Below, piece after piece: positions 47,513-57,690 of a stretch of DNA of 64,000 nucleotides. The notes below the pieces were generated by a model, which was given only the letters and a program-made list of their open reading frames with translations, made no database searches and was not told the origin of the DNA. The stretch is from Orientallactaga sibirica (taxonomy: Eukaryota > Chordata > Mammalia > Rodentia > Dipodidae). The stretch spans positions 4,299,501 through 4,363,500 of the forward strand of contig JAEOAD010002232.1 of NCBI GenBank assembly GCA_036365145.1, in the 5' to 3' direction. Both the position numbers and the translations under genes were made by a program. Numbering within the stretch: position 1 is the first letter of the stretch; each line of letters opens with the position of its first letter.

Positions 47513-48732
47513 TTCCGCCCCTGGCCCCCAATATATTTAGCTCCTGGCCCCCAATAGATTTATAACTATCACACATTGTAAATTGTACTCAGTCCAATTT
47601 CAAAGGTTCTCATAGTCTTGATCAACTTAAGATAGTGAGTCCTGTAAAATCAAACAAGTTAAATACTTTCAACATGTAAAGGCACAGAGTAAACATTTTA
47701 ACTGTATAAGAAATAGCAAGGAGAAACTAAAACAATGCAAACTCAACCACCATCAGCAGTCATCAAACTTCTGCAGTTCAAGTTCAATATAACCAGAGAC
47801 TAACAGTCTCCAGGTTTTCCAATCCCGCCCCTCCAGCTGGGCAGAGTCACCAGGAAAAAACTTTCATCCCATGCCAACACTGCACTCCATGGTAGCCCTT
47901 GCATAGTCCTGGTATATCCAAAACATCTTCAGGTCTCCATGCAAACCACGGTCCTTCTTCCAAAGGCTCTTTCAGCCTATTCCTGAGGGTCTTCATGCCC
48001 TGCCTCATACCGCATCTCAGCAGCAGCTCCTGGAACCGTGTGTAACTCATGACCACTCCATGCATTTTTTCATGCTTCCAAAACTAATACCAGGTGTGCA
48101 GGACACAGCCATATTCTTAATCCAGGGTTGAAATAAACCATAGCCTTGAAAAGCAGGTTCCTTCTCCAGTCAGCTCTTTCCAAGAATTTGCATTTTTAAC
48201 AGTCTTTCCTCAGTCATCCTCTCCATTGTTTTAATGTAAAAGCAGTCGGGCCAACTTCCTTCCACCTTCCTTAAGATTGCTAATGTGGTTGACAATAGCA
48301 GCTAAACCAGTCTCAATGCCTCTACTTTTAACTTGCTTGAGGTTTTCCAACTTAAAATCTTAAAATCTCAGTCCGATATCTTCAGCCAAGCATATCAGTC
48401 CATTACAAATTTAACCTTGATCAAACTTTCTGGGCCTGGATAGCAGAACATAGCCATCCCTTATGCCAGTAGCCCAGTTCCAACAAAGTCCTCTGCAGTC
48501 TTTCCTTCCCCTTAGAAAGCTCATAAGCCAAGCCTCGAAGTTCAATACAGTCTGCACTTAGCATTCTCAAACTCTCATCAGAATAGTCCATAAAACTTGG
48601 CTTACCACTCCAGAAGGCACCTTCAGTTGCAAGCACCAAGTCCATGCCCATTCCTCCAAAACAAAGGTTCCAAAAGACAAATATCCACACGATCTGGTTC
48701 ATCTCACCCCATACTCCTCGGTACCACTTTAC

Positions 48733-49121
48733 TGTTGCAGACAGCTTCAGGTTCGCTGAGATGAACTTCCAGACCAGGCACAGTTATGGAGGAAGGGATA
48801 TTATTTATTGAAGCTTACAGATCCAGGGGAAGTTCCATAAAGGCAGGAGAAGCAGCCTGCTCTTCACAGGACCAGGCAAGAGAGAGAAAGCCAACCAGCC
48901 ACCACAGCACACAGAGCAAAACTACAGCCAAAAGGTCACACAGCACACTTCAGGAACTCCTGCTAGGCACACTTTGCATATCTTTACAATGGAATCTCAA
49001 ACCATCACCACACCTTAAAACCGGCCCCCAGTAACATTGCCTCTAGTAAGGTGATTGCAGATGCAAATTTTAAATAGTAAAACACTGAATATATTGGGGG
49101 ACATATATTCAAACTACCACA
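48733..49121 (-). repeat. 5' LTR of the MaLR element
   Basis: 389 bp, partner of 47124-47512. Differences seen are G/T near the outer end, A/G in ttc(a/g)ctgag, C/T in ctag(c/t)aagg and C/T in gcaaa(c/t)ttt. Confidence 0.9.
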
Positions 49122-50157
49122 TGTATTGTGAGGTTAGTCAAGAGTTCTGGGGGGTAGGCCCCAGTCTCTATGCTTAATGCCCCAACTTGTGACTCTAACA
49201 ATCTTTCCGCCCCCTCTTCCACGAGTTTCCCTGAGCCACATTGGGGTCATTTAGTTCTGCTTCAGTAATGAGGTTTTGGGAGCCTCTGTGTCTCTGGATA
49301 TCTGGCTTAGTTGGAGTTGGATGTTCTCTGTGTTTATCTCCTTTAGCCTTTTTCTGGTGTCGTGATTGCCATGAATGCTGTTTTCTTGCCCTTCCCCTGC
49401 GTTGTTCTATGGTTTCAGCTGCGGCCCTGGTGTGGTGTGGTTAGCTGATCAGGTTTGTTCTCCACCTGAAAAAAGATAAGCAAATTCTCTAATGGAGAGA
49501 AGTTAGTACTAGATAGAAAGGATGACCATATATGTTTTGGAGGGAATTTTACATGTGTTGGCTCTCTTCTAGCCCACATTTGGTGGTATCTTGCTCTTGG
49601 AGACTGAGCTCATTTTTTTCTACCTGGTTTTGACTTATTTCCCAGTTCCAGCAATGAGTTGCATTCCACTGAGTGGATCTGTTAGCCAAATCAAGAGCAG
49701 TTGGTTACCCACCATGGCTGTTTGCCACTACTGCACTTGTATGAGCATTACGTCAAATTGTTTCCTGCTGAGTATCTTAGACTGCAAGATGTTTGGACCA
49801 ATGTCGGACATTTTCCCCCAGTTGCTCGTGTAGCACCCTCTGGTACTAGACTAGCTAACTGTCTGGGGACTGACCTTCTTCCAGATTCTGGCCAGGTCTC
49901 TCTGTGTTTGGTCTCACACACGTATGCTCTCTTCAACAGTAGGGTCTTACCATTAACCTTTGGTGGGTCACCAAGAACTCTGACAGAAGTCTGTCTTTTT
50001 TTTTGGGGGGGGGGTGGACCTTGTAGGTGTCTCGGATCAAAACTCATTGTGGAGTTTAACCCCGTGCTGGCACTGGGAGTTTTAAGTCTGCACCTAGAAA
50101 GGTGAGGGAAGAAAAAGATAGATAATATAGAGGAAGTGAGTATAGAGAGGAGAGGTA

Positions 50158-50160
<3 letters not shown>

Positions 50161-50200
<40 letters not shown>
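50161..50200 (+). repeat. (GA)n microsatellite in L1 3' UTR
   Basis: About 19 GA units. Confidence 0.95.
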
Positions 50201-50201
<1 letters not shown>

Positions 50202-50479
50202 CAGGACAAGATTAGGGTTAGCCTTCATGATGCTCTCTCCAGATTCCTGTGGTTTGGGTGTTCCCTCTGCGGGCCTGCTGAAGGATCAGTGTTTTAGCCT
50301 GTTGTTCAGAGTAACGGGTCTTATAGTATCTTTTCCTTTTGGGTCCCAATTGTATCCCCGCCCCTTGTCCTCCCCCCCCCTCGTTCCCTCCCACCCTTAC
50401 CTTCTCCTCATCCCACCCTCCCTCTTGTCTGGTCCTCAGAGTGTTTATTAGGTTTGGCTGCATGTCACGTAGATTCAGG

Positions 50480-50860
50480 TTAGGAGTGACAGATAAACGA
50501 GACCATGCGACGATTATCTTTTTGTTCTTGGGTGAGCTCACTGAGGATGATCTGTTCCATGTTTGACCTTTTTTCCCCAAATTTCCTTATTTCATCTTTC
50601 CTTACTGCTACATAGAATTCCATAGTGTAGATATACCACATCTTTGTTATCCATTCATCTAGTGATGGACACCTGGGTTGATTCCAACTTTGTGCTATTA
50701 TGAATTGAGCAGCTATAAACATGGTTGAGCAGATGTCTCTGGTCTGAGGTTTGGAGCCTTTAGGGTAAATGCCCAATAAGGGAATAACTGGATCCATTGG
50801 TAGGTCTATGGTCATCCTTTTCAGGAGTCTCCATATAGCTGTCCATAATGGTTGAACCAT
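50480..50860 (-). pseudogene. L1 ORF2p C-terminal fragment
   Basis: A 126-codon open stretch. It contains WRLLKRMTIDLPMDP, IPLLGIYPK, MFIAAQFIIAQSWNQP, DEWITKMWYIYTMEFY and LSELTQEQKD. These are the well-known conserved steps of the LINE-1 ORF2 protein C-terminus, downstream of the endonuclease and reverse transcriptase domains. The endonuclease and reverse transcriptase are absent, so it is a dead remnant. The coding frame continues degenerately to about 51389 (HWDLMKLNSF near 51260). Confidence 0.9.
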
Positions 50861-51401
50861 TTTACATTCACACCAGCAGTGAAAACTTGTTCCTATTTCT
50901 CCACAACCTTGCCAGCATTTGTTTTCATTGTTTTTTTTTAATGTTAGCCATCCTTACTGTGGTAAGGTGGAATCTCATTGTTGTTTTAATTTGCATTTCC
51001 CCAATGATTAGGGATGTTGAATATTTTCTTAAATGTGCGTTTGCTATTTGTATTTCTTCCTCTGAGAACTGCCTGTGCAGTTCTCTGCCCCACTTTGTGA
51101 GTGGGTTGTTTGGTGGTTTATTGTTTAGGTTTTGGAGTTCTTTGTAGATTCTAGAAATCAGGCCTCTGTCAGTTGTATAGCTGGTGAAAATATTCTCCTA
51201 TTCTGTGCGTAATCTGCTGGCTTTGGTTATAGTATGTTTGTCAGTGAAAAAGCTGTTCAGCTTCATGAGATCCCAATGATTGAGTGATTGTTTAATTTCC
51301 TGAGCTGCTGCGGTTTTGTTCAGGAAATCTTTTCCCACTCCTATGTCGTGGAAAGTTCCTCCTATTTTTTTCTTCCAGTAGATGCAGTGCCATAGCCCAT
51401 T

Positions 51402-52325
51402 ATTCAATTGGGTTGTTTTATTTCTTATTATTTAGTTTATTGAGTTCTTTGTATAGCCTGTTTATTAATCCTCTGTCATATGTATAGCTGGCAAAGATTT
51501 TCTCCCATTCTGTAGGTTGCCTCTGCTCTATTCAGTGTTTTTTGCTGTAGAAAAGCTTTGTAATTTCATGAGGTCCCAGTGGTTGATTAGTGGTTTTATT
51601 TCCTGAGCCACTGGGGTTAAATTCAGAAAGTTGTTGCCTATAACAATATGTTGAAGGTTTTCCCTACTTTTTCCTCTAGCAGTTTTAAGAGTTTTGGGTC
51701 TGAAGTCGGGCGTGGTGGCGCACGCCTTTAATTCCAGCACTAGGGAGGCAGAGGTAGGAGGATCCCTGTGAGTTCAAGGCCACCCTGAGAATACAGAGTG
51801 AATTCCAGCTCAGCCTGGGCTAGAGTGAGACCATACCTTGAAAAATGGGAAAAAAAAAAAAAAAAAAAAAAAAAAAGAGTTTTGGGTCTGATATTAAGGT
51901 TTGATCCATTTGAACTTAATTCTTGTGCGTGGAGAGAGGATCTATTTTCATCCTTCTACCGATGAATATACAGTTTCCCCAGCAGGATTTGCTGAAGAAG
52001 CTGTCTTTTCTTCAATTGATCTGTGTGTCTGTTTTTGTGCCAATACTGTGCTGTTTTTGTTACTATGGCTTTGTAATACAGGCTAAAATCAGGTATGGTG
52101 ATACCACCAGCCTTATTTTTGTTGCTTAAAACTCACCTATATTTATGATGGAGATTGTCCTACAGTTTTCTTTTTTGTTCTGTCTTTGTCTGGTTTTGGT
52201 ATCAGGGTGATGCTGGCTTCGTAGAAAGGATTTGGTAGAATTCCTTCCTTTTCTATTTTATGGAAAAGTTTGAGAAGCATTGGTGTTATTTCTTCCATGA
52301 AGATATGGTAAAATTAACCTGGACC
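51402..52325 (-). mobile_element. Older antisense L1, ORF2 (right part)
   Basis: Continuation of the L1 ending at 46959. Antisense ORF2 text is visible in patches, for example the strand encoding [18 protein letters not shown] near 51540-51600. The sequence stops matching L1 ORF2 at about 52325. A B1 inserted at 51704-51874 has a clear duplication. Confidence 0.8.
51704..51874 (+). mobile_element. B1 SINE inserted in L1, with 17-bp target duplication
   Basis: Starts agtcgggcgtggtggcgc and ends in a long A tail. It is flanked by aagagttttgggtctga at 51687-51703 and 51875-51891. Confidence 0.93.
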
Positions 52326-53098
52326 TGGACTACAATGACAAGAAAAAGACAAAGGCCCTGTGAATCTGGAAACATCAAAGGCAACAGTGTCAACCCCAAA
52401 ATACAGCTTATTTGAGAACGGTACAGCCAACTAAGAATATGTAACACATAACCTGCCCTGACCTGGAAAGAGATTAGCACTTTTAGTGCAGGCCTCTGTA
52501 CGTACCTTTGTGTAAATAGGCCCTGTTACCTTTTGGGATGGCTTCCAATCTCACCAGTGTGAATGCCCACCTCAATCCCTCTCTGCTGTGCTTGGGTTTG
52601 GTGTTCTGATCAGCTGTGCTAGGTGCCGGATGGCCAAGGATGATTGAGTTCTCTGGAGGTTCGTGGCCCTGAATACAGGGGCATTGGAAGCTGTGCAAGA
52701 TGCCTGGAGTTGTAAGGTTGCTGCTCAGGTTATCCTTTTTGTATCTCCTTCAGAAACTGCTCAGCTGATCCCTGCTGTCTTCTCCTTCAGGTTTCTTAAC
52801 TTTGCAAGGAGGCTGATGTGAGTGGAAAATCACCTGGTTTTTGCTCCTGCAGCTCTGCCTGGGTGGGCACGTGGACCAGGGCTGCTGGTGCCTTGGTGGG
52901 ATTCTGGCCATTTTCCTCTTTTCTGGAAGATCTTAGTCTCTCCTGCTTCTCTGTTGTGTTTGATAATAACTTATAAATCTTTACTTTTCAGCAGAAGAGT
53001 GTATTTTGCTGTTATTCTGTTTATTTCCCTCCCTAGGCTGCTTTGGCCTGGCTATACTATGCTGCCACTGTACCCCCAGTTTCTGTATTAAAAGAATA
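52326..53098. other. Unassigned 770-bp block next to L1
   Basis: Not recognised with certainty. It adjoins the truncated ORF2 end of the older L1 and precedes a B1 at 53104. On the minus strand it reads as a purine-rich leader-like sequence and could be an L1 5' UTR brought next to ORF2 by internal deletion. The 89-codon (+ strand, 52822-53091) and 71-codon (- strand, 52483-52698) open frames match nothing I know. Confidence 0.35.
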
Positions 53099-53103
53099 TT
53101 CAA

Positions 53104-53548
53104 AGCTGGGCGTGGTGGCGCACTCCTTTAATCCCAGCATTCGGAGGCAGAGGTAGGAGGATTGCCATGAGTTTGAGGCCATCTTGAGACTATATAGTGA
53201 ATTCCAGGTCAATCTGGGCTAGAGTGAGACCCTACTCAAAAAACAAACAAACAAACAAACAAACAAAAAGACTATTTAGCAGTATTTATGATTAAATAGT
53301 TTTTAAGATCTTGTCTTTGCCTGTACAATGTAATGGTCTCCTAACTTTTATTTCCTTTTGTAAAATATATTTTATTTATTTGAGAGAGAGAATGGGCACA
53401 CCAGGGCCTCCAGCCACTGCAAACGAACTCCAGATGCATGCACCCCACCCCCCTTATGCATCTGCTTACGTGGGTCTTGGATAATCAAACTGGGATCCTT
53501 TGGCTTTGCAGGCAAACGCCTTAACCTCTAAATCATCTCTCCAGCCCT
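53104..53548. repeat. B1 and DIP-like SINE
   Basis: Sense B1 53104-53272 (tail of CAAA units) and antisense DIP-like SINE 53350-53548. Confidence 0.87.
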
Positions 53549-54065
53549 AACTTTTATTTCTTACTTGACCAAGTGTTGTCTTTAAAACCTTCTAGGACTT
53601 ATGAAGTATTTCATTGGCTGCTTTATTCCACATCTTGCTCACTCTGCTCTCTCTTCTTTCTATTATTTCTCTTCTCTAGCAGTCTATACTTTGGCTGGTT
53701 TTCCTATCTATTTGCAATGATCTCTTGTCATTTTTGTTTTTTTCACATTCTCTTCCCCAACCTTTGAAGATTCTGCTTTGTATATCTAGTTGGTCCTCAC
53801 TGTTTTGTTTTGTTGGGAATCACTGAACTTGTGTTACGGAAGCAAGCAGAGCCACTATTGTACAAACTCTCAATTTTAATGTGATTAGAATTATTGTGAG
53901 AACTGCCTTGAACCTTGAAGACAGGAATTTAATTTCTTTTTTGTATACCATTTACTACTTTTTACTTTGGTTGCATTTTGTCAGTTACCTATTGCCATTC
54001 TCTTTTGAAGTAAATACATTGTTTCAGTTACATCTGAAGCTGCAAGGCCCAGACTGAATTCATTC

Positions 54066-54358
54066 ATCCTCCCTCCCCCTCCCTCCCTCCCTCCCTCCTC
54101 CCTCCCTCCCTCCCTCCCTTCCTTCCGAGAAACACAGAGAGAGGGAGAGGAAGACAGATAGAGATGGGTGCGCCAGCAGCCTCCCAGCTGCTGCGAACGA
54201 AATCCAGATGTGTTCGCCCCCTTATGGTCAAGTGCGTCATTGCACCCCTTTTGCATCTGGCTAAACCTGGGACCTGGAGATTGGAACCACTGGAGTTTGG
54301 AACCAGGGTTCTTAGGCTTAGGAGGCAGGCCTTAACCACTAAGCAATCTCTCCAGCCC
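54066..54358 (-). repeat. DIP-like SINE (long variant) with CCCT microsatellite
   Basis: (CCCT)n at 54070-54120, then gagaaacacagagagagg. It contains the extra block (gtcaagtgcgtcattgcacc) and ends tctctccagccct. Confidence 0.87.
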
Positions 54359-54559
54359 TGAATTATTTCTTGATTGAATGAATAGGATGATTTTTAATTA
54401 GCTTAGATACTCAGTAGTAGTGAGGATTTTGGGATATTTTGATGAAACACTTGATAAAGATGGAGGCTGGCTGCAAGAGGCAAGGAAAATGGCAGGAACA
54501 GGAGAAAGCAGCTGCTCAGACTTGTTGAAGACATCTTAAATTCTGGCACTTTTACTATA

Positions 54560-54690
54560 CTGTTTAATCACCGCAATAACTTGAAGTGAATGCATGTATT
54601 TTCCATCTTCAACATGTACACAAACTGAATACAAAAAGGTTAAGTGATTGCCCAGGTTCACGCAGCTTGAAATTATAGAGCTTGAAAAGG
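54560..54690 (-). repeat. Possible MIR remnant
   Basis: aaaaaggttaagtgattgcc followed by caggttcacgcagctt matches the antisense MIR core pattern. Old. Confidence 0.5.
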
Positions 54691-54879
54691 TTTATAGCTA
54701 TGCTTTCTTGTCTTCAAGCAATAGGAATTAAATAGGACTAAAGACAGTGAGGAAGGAAGGAAGGGGAGGGCTGAATGTATGGCTTCAGTTTACCCAGGAC
54801 AGGACTATTTGGAATAATCTCTCTGACAGAGCCCAAGACCTAGGATATTGATGAGGATGCTACTTCTTTATTTTATTTG

Positions 54880-55678
54880 ACTTTTCATTTTGTTTTTGTT
54901 TTTCTTGAGACAAGGTCTCATGTATTTCAGGCTTTCTCAAACTCATGAAATAGCGGAGGATAACCTTGGACTCATCCTCCTACCTCCATCTTTTCAGTGC
55001 TTGGAATACAGGTTTGCTCCACCACACCTGGCAAGAATGATATTTCTGCTGGGCATGATGGTGCACGCCTTTAATCCCAGCACTCGGGAGGCAGAGGTAG
55101 GAGGATCGCTGTGAGTTAGAGGCCACCCTAAGAATACAGAGTGAATTCAAGGTCAGCCTGAGCTAGAGTGAGACCCTACCTTGAAAAACCAAAAAGAAAA
55201 GAGACTTTATATTAAACAAAATTCTCTCCAAGCCAGGTGTGGTGGCGCACGCCTTTAATCCCAGCACTTGGGAGCAGAGGTGGGAGAACCACTGTGAGTT
55301 TGAGGCTGGTCTGAGACTAAACAGTGAATTGCAGGTCAGCCTCGGCTAGAGTGAGACCCTACCTCAAAAACAAATAAAAATTAGAATGTTCACTAAGTTG
55401 AAAAAGAACTACCAAGAATACAAATTAATTTATTAAAATCTTCCAGAACCTAGAATGCTCATTTTCTATTTAAAAAAAAATATTTATTTATATATTTGCA
55501 AGCACACACACGGGGGAGGGAGGGAATGGGTGTATCAGGGTCTCTTACCACTACTAATGAACTCCAGATACGTGTGCCACTTCGTGCATCTGGCTTTACT
55601 TGGGTACTGGGGAATTGAATCCAGGCCATGAGGCTTTAAGCAAGCACTTTTTAACCACTTAGTCACCTCTCCAGCCCT
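54880..55678. repeat. SINE cluster upstream of exon 4
   Basis: Old antisense B1-like element 54885-55033. Sense B1 55045-55205. Sense B1 55228-55380. Antisense DIP-like SINE 55470-55678. Confidence 0.83.
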
Positions 55679-55937
55679 CCCCTTTCATATTAACGAGATT
55701 TGTTGTTGAAATAAATACTGAATCATCAAAAGTCCTGTGACCTGAAAATACCTTAAAAATGCCACACAGATTGGCTGAAAGCTAAGTCAGATGAGTTTTC
55801 ATCATTATTGCAAATAATGCTTTGCTTGGTACTTAGTGTCATCTTTTAAGGGAGTAAGAACATGCTTTTTCCTGATGGAGGGATTCCTATGAACTCATGT
55901 TGTGTGTTCTTAACCTACTGTTTTTCTCTTCCAACAG

Positions 55938-55988
55938 AGATTTCTTGCCAGGTGGTAGGAGAGATTATACAGTCCAAGTCCAGCTGCG
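55938..55988 (+). CDS. PIAS2: PIAS2 exon 4: PINIT domain, central strand
   Basis: A 51-nt exon. The acceptor tctcttccaacag ends at 55937 and the donor gtgagt begins at 55989. The first base completes the Arg codon from exon 3. The next residues are DFLPGGRRDYTVQVQL, and the last two bases start another Arg codon (phase 2 to 2). The segment D-Y-T-V-Q-V-Q-L is the conserved PINIT beta-strand of PIAS proteins. The exon length is a multiple of three and both borders have the same phase, so skipping would remove 17 residues without a frameshift. It is flanked upstream by two sense B1 copies (55045-55205 and 55228-55380) and downstream by three antisense B1 copies (56040-56575). Confidence 0.95.
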
Positions 55989-56647
55989 GTGAGTTTGAAT
56001 TTTGTTTTCAATTTGCTATGTGCATATGGTCCTGAGTTTTTTGGGGCGGGTGTTTTTTTTTTTTTGTTGTTGTTGTTTGTTTGTTTTGGTTTGTTTGGTT
56101 TTGGTTTTTCCAGGTAGGGTCTCACTCTAGCTCAGGCTGACCTGGAATTCACTATGTAGTCTCAGGGTGGCCTTGAACTCACTGCAATCCTCCTACCTCT
56201 GCCTCCCTAGGGCTGGGATTAAAGGCATGTGCCACCACGCCTGGCGTTTTTTTTTTGGTTTTTGGTTTTTCTTTTGGTTTTTCGAGATAGGGTCTCTCTC
56301 TGGCCCAGGCTGACCTGGAATTCACTATGTAGTCTCAGGGTGGCCTCGAACTCACGGCGATTCTCCTACCTCTGCCTCCCGAGTGCTGGGATTAAAGGCG
56401 TGCGCCACCACGCCCGGCTTGTTTTGTTTTTTTTTTTGAGTTAGGGTTTCACTCTAGCCCAGTCTGACCTGGAATTCACTATGTATTCTCAGGGTGGCCT
56501 CGAACAAATGGCAATCCTCCTACCTCTGCCTCCCAAGTGCTGGGATTACGGGTGTGTGCCACCACGCCCGGCCCATGTTTTATAATATATAATCATGGTT
56601 AAGTACAACTAATAATTTTTTCTTTGCTTTTTTTTTTTCTAATGCAG
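55989..56647 (+). other. PIAS2: PIAS2 intron 4, mostly three antisense B1 SINEs
   Basis: A 659-bp intron (gtgagt...gcag). About 535 bp of it (56040-56575) is a row of three antisense B1 copies. Without them the intron would be roughly 120 bp. Confidence 0.92.
56040..56575 (-). repeat. Three antisense B1 SINEs in a row
   Basis: 56070-56245, 56246-56420 and 56421-56575. Each begins with a T/GT-rich run and gagg/gaga/gagt-tagggtctc or ttagggtttc, and ends ccaccacgcc(t/c)ggc. They fill most of intron 4. Confidence 0.9.
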
Positions 56648-56738
56648 ACTTTGCCTGGCAGAAACAAGTTGCCCTCAAGAAGATAATTATCCTAATAGTC
56701 TGTGTATAAAAGTGAATGGAAAGCTCTTCCCTCTGCCT
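56648..56738 (+). CDS. PIAS2: PIAS2 exon 5: PINIT domain, Cys-containing part
   Basis: A 91-nt exon. The acceptor is a T tract followed by ctaatgcag (ends 56647) and the donor is gtaagt at 56739. The first base completes an Arg codon. The following 30 codons begin LCLAETSCPQEDNYPNSLCI and continue KVNGKLFPLP, ending in phase 0. ETSCPQED and the CIKVN run are PIAS-family hallmarks, and NYPNSLCIKVNGKLF is the PIAS2 form. The exon follows exon 4 closely, across the 659-bp intron 4. Its acceptor lies about 70 bp beyond the last of three antisense B1 elements. Confidence 0.96.
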
Positions 56739-56889
56739 GTAAGTTGCTTCTTAATCACCAGATTTTTGTAAGAATTTAGAATAAAGTCTGGCAAGGTAGA
56801 GAAATAGTGACAACTTGGTATCAATGAATAGTTCTAGCCATATTAAATACTGTTTTTCTCTAGAGAGGCTTCTTGTAGAAACAAATGGC

Positions 56890-57690
56890 TTTCATATAAA
56901 TTTTTAATGTATTTATTTACAAGGAGAGAGAGAGAATATGAATTGGCATGCCAGGACCTTTAGCCACTGTAAAGGAACTCTAGATGCAGGTGCCATTTTG
57001 AGCATCGAGTTCATATGGGTACTAGGGAATTAAACCTGGGTCATTTTACAGGCAAGGGCCTTAACCACGGAGCCATTGCTCCAGCGTACAAATGGCTTAT
57101 TATCCAGCCTGAAGGAGATAGAAAAGATGAGGCTGGAACTTCTTGTTCTAGAATTTAAGGAAGGTCAGAAAGACTTGGGATCATATGAAACAGTCGAACT
57201 TGGGCACTCAAGCATCCAGAATAGCATGTTATGGTAAATTTCTTATTAGATTGGCCTGTCCCATAAATTATTTGGAGGAAAGCAGAAGCTGCCAAAAGTG
57301 GCACATGGTTATAAACTTGATCCTTGATGATGCACACACTTGGGGGCTAGGGAAGTGCAGTGATAGTTAATTTATAACTTGTTTTACAATGAAGCAATAT
57401 GTAGGTTTCACCTCATGGGCCATACATAGTATGAATGCACACAGCCTTTTTCTGATGCAATAGATGTGGAGTTTTCACATCCATGTGTCTTAAAATAGCA
57501 TTTGCCAGGCATGGTGGTACACTCCTTTAATCCTAGCACTTGGGAGGCAGAGGTAGGAGGATTGCCGTGAGGTCGAGGCCACCCTGAGACTACATAGTGA
57601 ATTCCAGGTCAGCCTGAACTAGAGCAAGACCCTACCTTGGAAAACCAAATAAAATAAAATAAGTAAAATAAAAAATAACAAAATAGCATT
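56890..57690. repeat. SINE pair
   Basis: Antisense DIP-like SINE 56898-57088 (diverged) and sense B1 57505-57690 with a tail of AAATA units. Confidence 0.82.

Larger units (their letters stand above)
47124..49121 (-). mobile_element. Complete MaLR/ERVL-type LTR retrotransposon, young
   Basis: Two 389-bp direct repeats (47124-47512 and 48733-49121) flank 1,220 bp. On the minus strand each LTR starts tgtggtagtttgaatatatg and ends gtctgc(c/a)aca. It carries an AATAAA signal (complement of 47195-47200), so transcription is antisense to PIAS2. The element is bounded by a 5-bp duplication tgtat (47119-47123 and 49122-49126). The LTRs differ at only about four positions. Just inside the 5' LTR is a minus-strand tggtaccgaggagt (complement of 48713-48726), which resembles the tRNA-Leu primer-binding site of ERVL/MaLR elements. 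Next to the 3' LTR is a purine-rich tract (complement of 47513-47530). The internal part has no reverse transcriptase, only short open stretches (93 codons at 48421-48702 and 72 codons at 47847-48065) whose products I do not recognise. It is therefore non-autonomous. It is inserted in the 3' UTR of an antisense L1. Confidence 0.9.
46972..51389 (-). mobile_element. L1 (LINE-1) 3' end with ORF2 C-terminus, interrupted by the MaLR
   Basis: The antisense L1 begins at the left with its A-rich 3' end (T-rich here) and has a long 3' UTR (to about 50480) containing a (GA)n tract at 50161-50200. It then runs into the C-terminal part of ORF2 up to 51389, where it is 5'-truncated. It is flanked by ccatagcccatt at 46960-46971 and 51390-51401, a 12-bp target duplication. 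The duplication joins two parts of an older L1 that read continuously, so this copy landed inside that element. Confidence 0.85.
36068..55937 (+). other. PIAS2: PIAS2 intron 3
   Basis: 19,870 bp, starting gtaaga and ending cag. It contains the nested L1/L1/MaLR locus, two further MaLR LTRs, an MLT1-like LTR and many SINEs. Stretches in which I recognise nothing: 38320-38450, 38595-38760, 39440-39860, 39966-40430, 41406-41880, 43591-43790, 43881-44195, 53549-54060, 54360-54555, 54700-54880 and 55680-55925. Confidence 0.9.

Noticed and set aside
47177..49034. Two identical 82-codon frames (47177-47425 and 48786-49034) as a duplicated gene
   Set aside because: Both lie inside the paired LTRs of one retrotransposon. 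Identity reflects LTR duplication at insertion.
52822..53091. An 89-codon hydrophobic frame as a small membrane protein
   Set aside because: No recognisable family, a poor start context and a position in a block probably derived from a transposon. It is kept only as part of the unassigned block.
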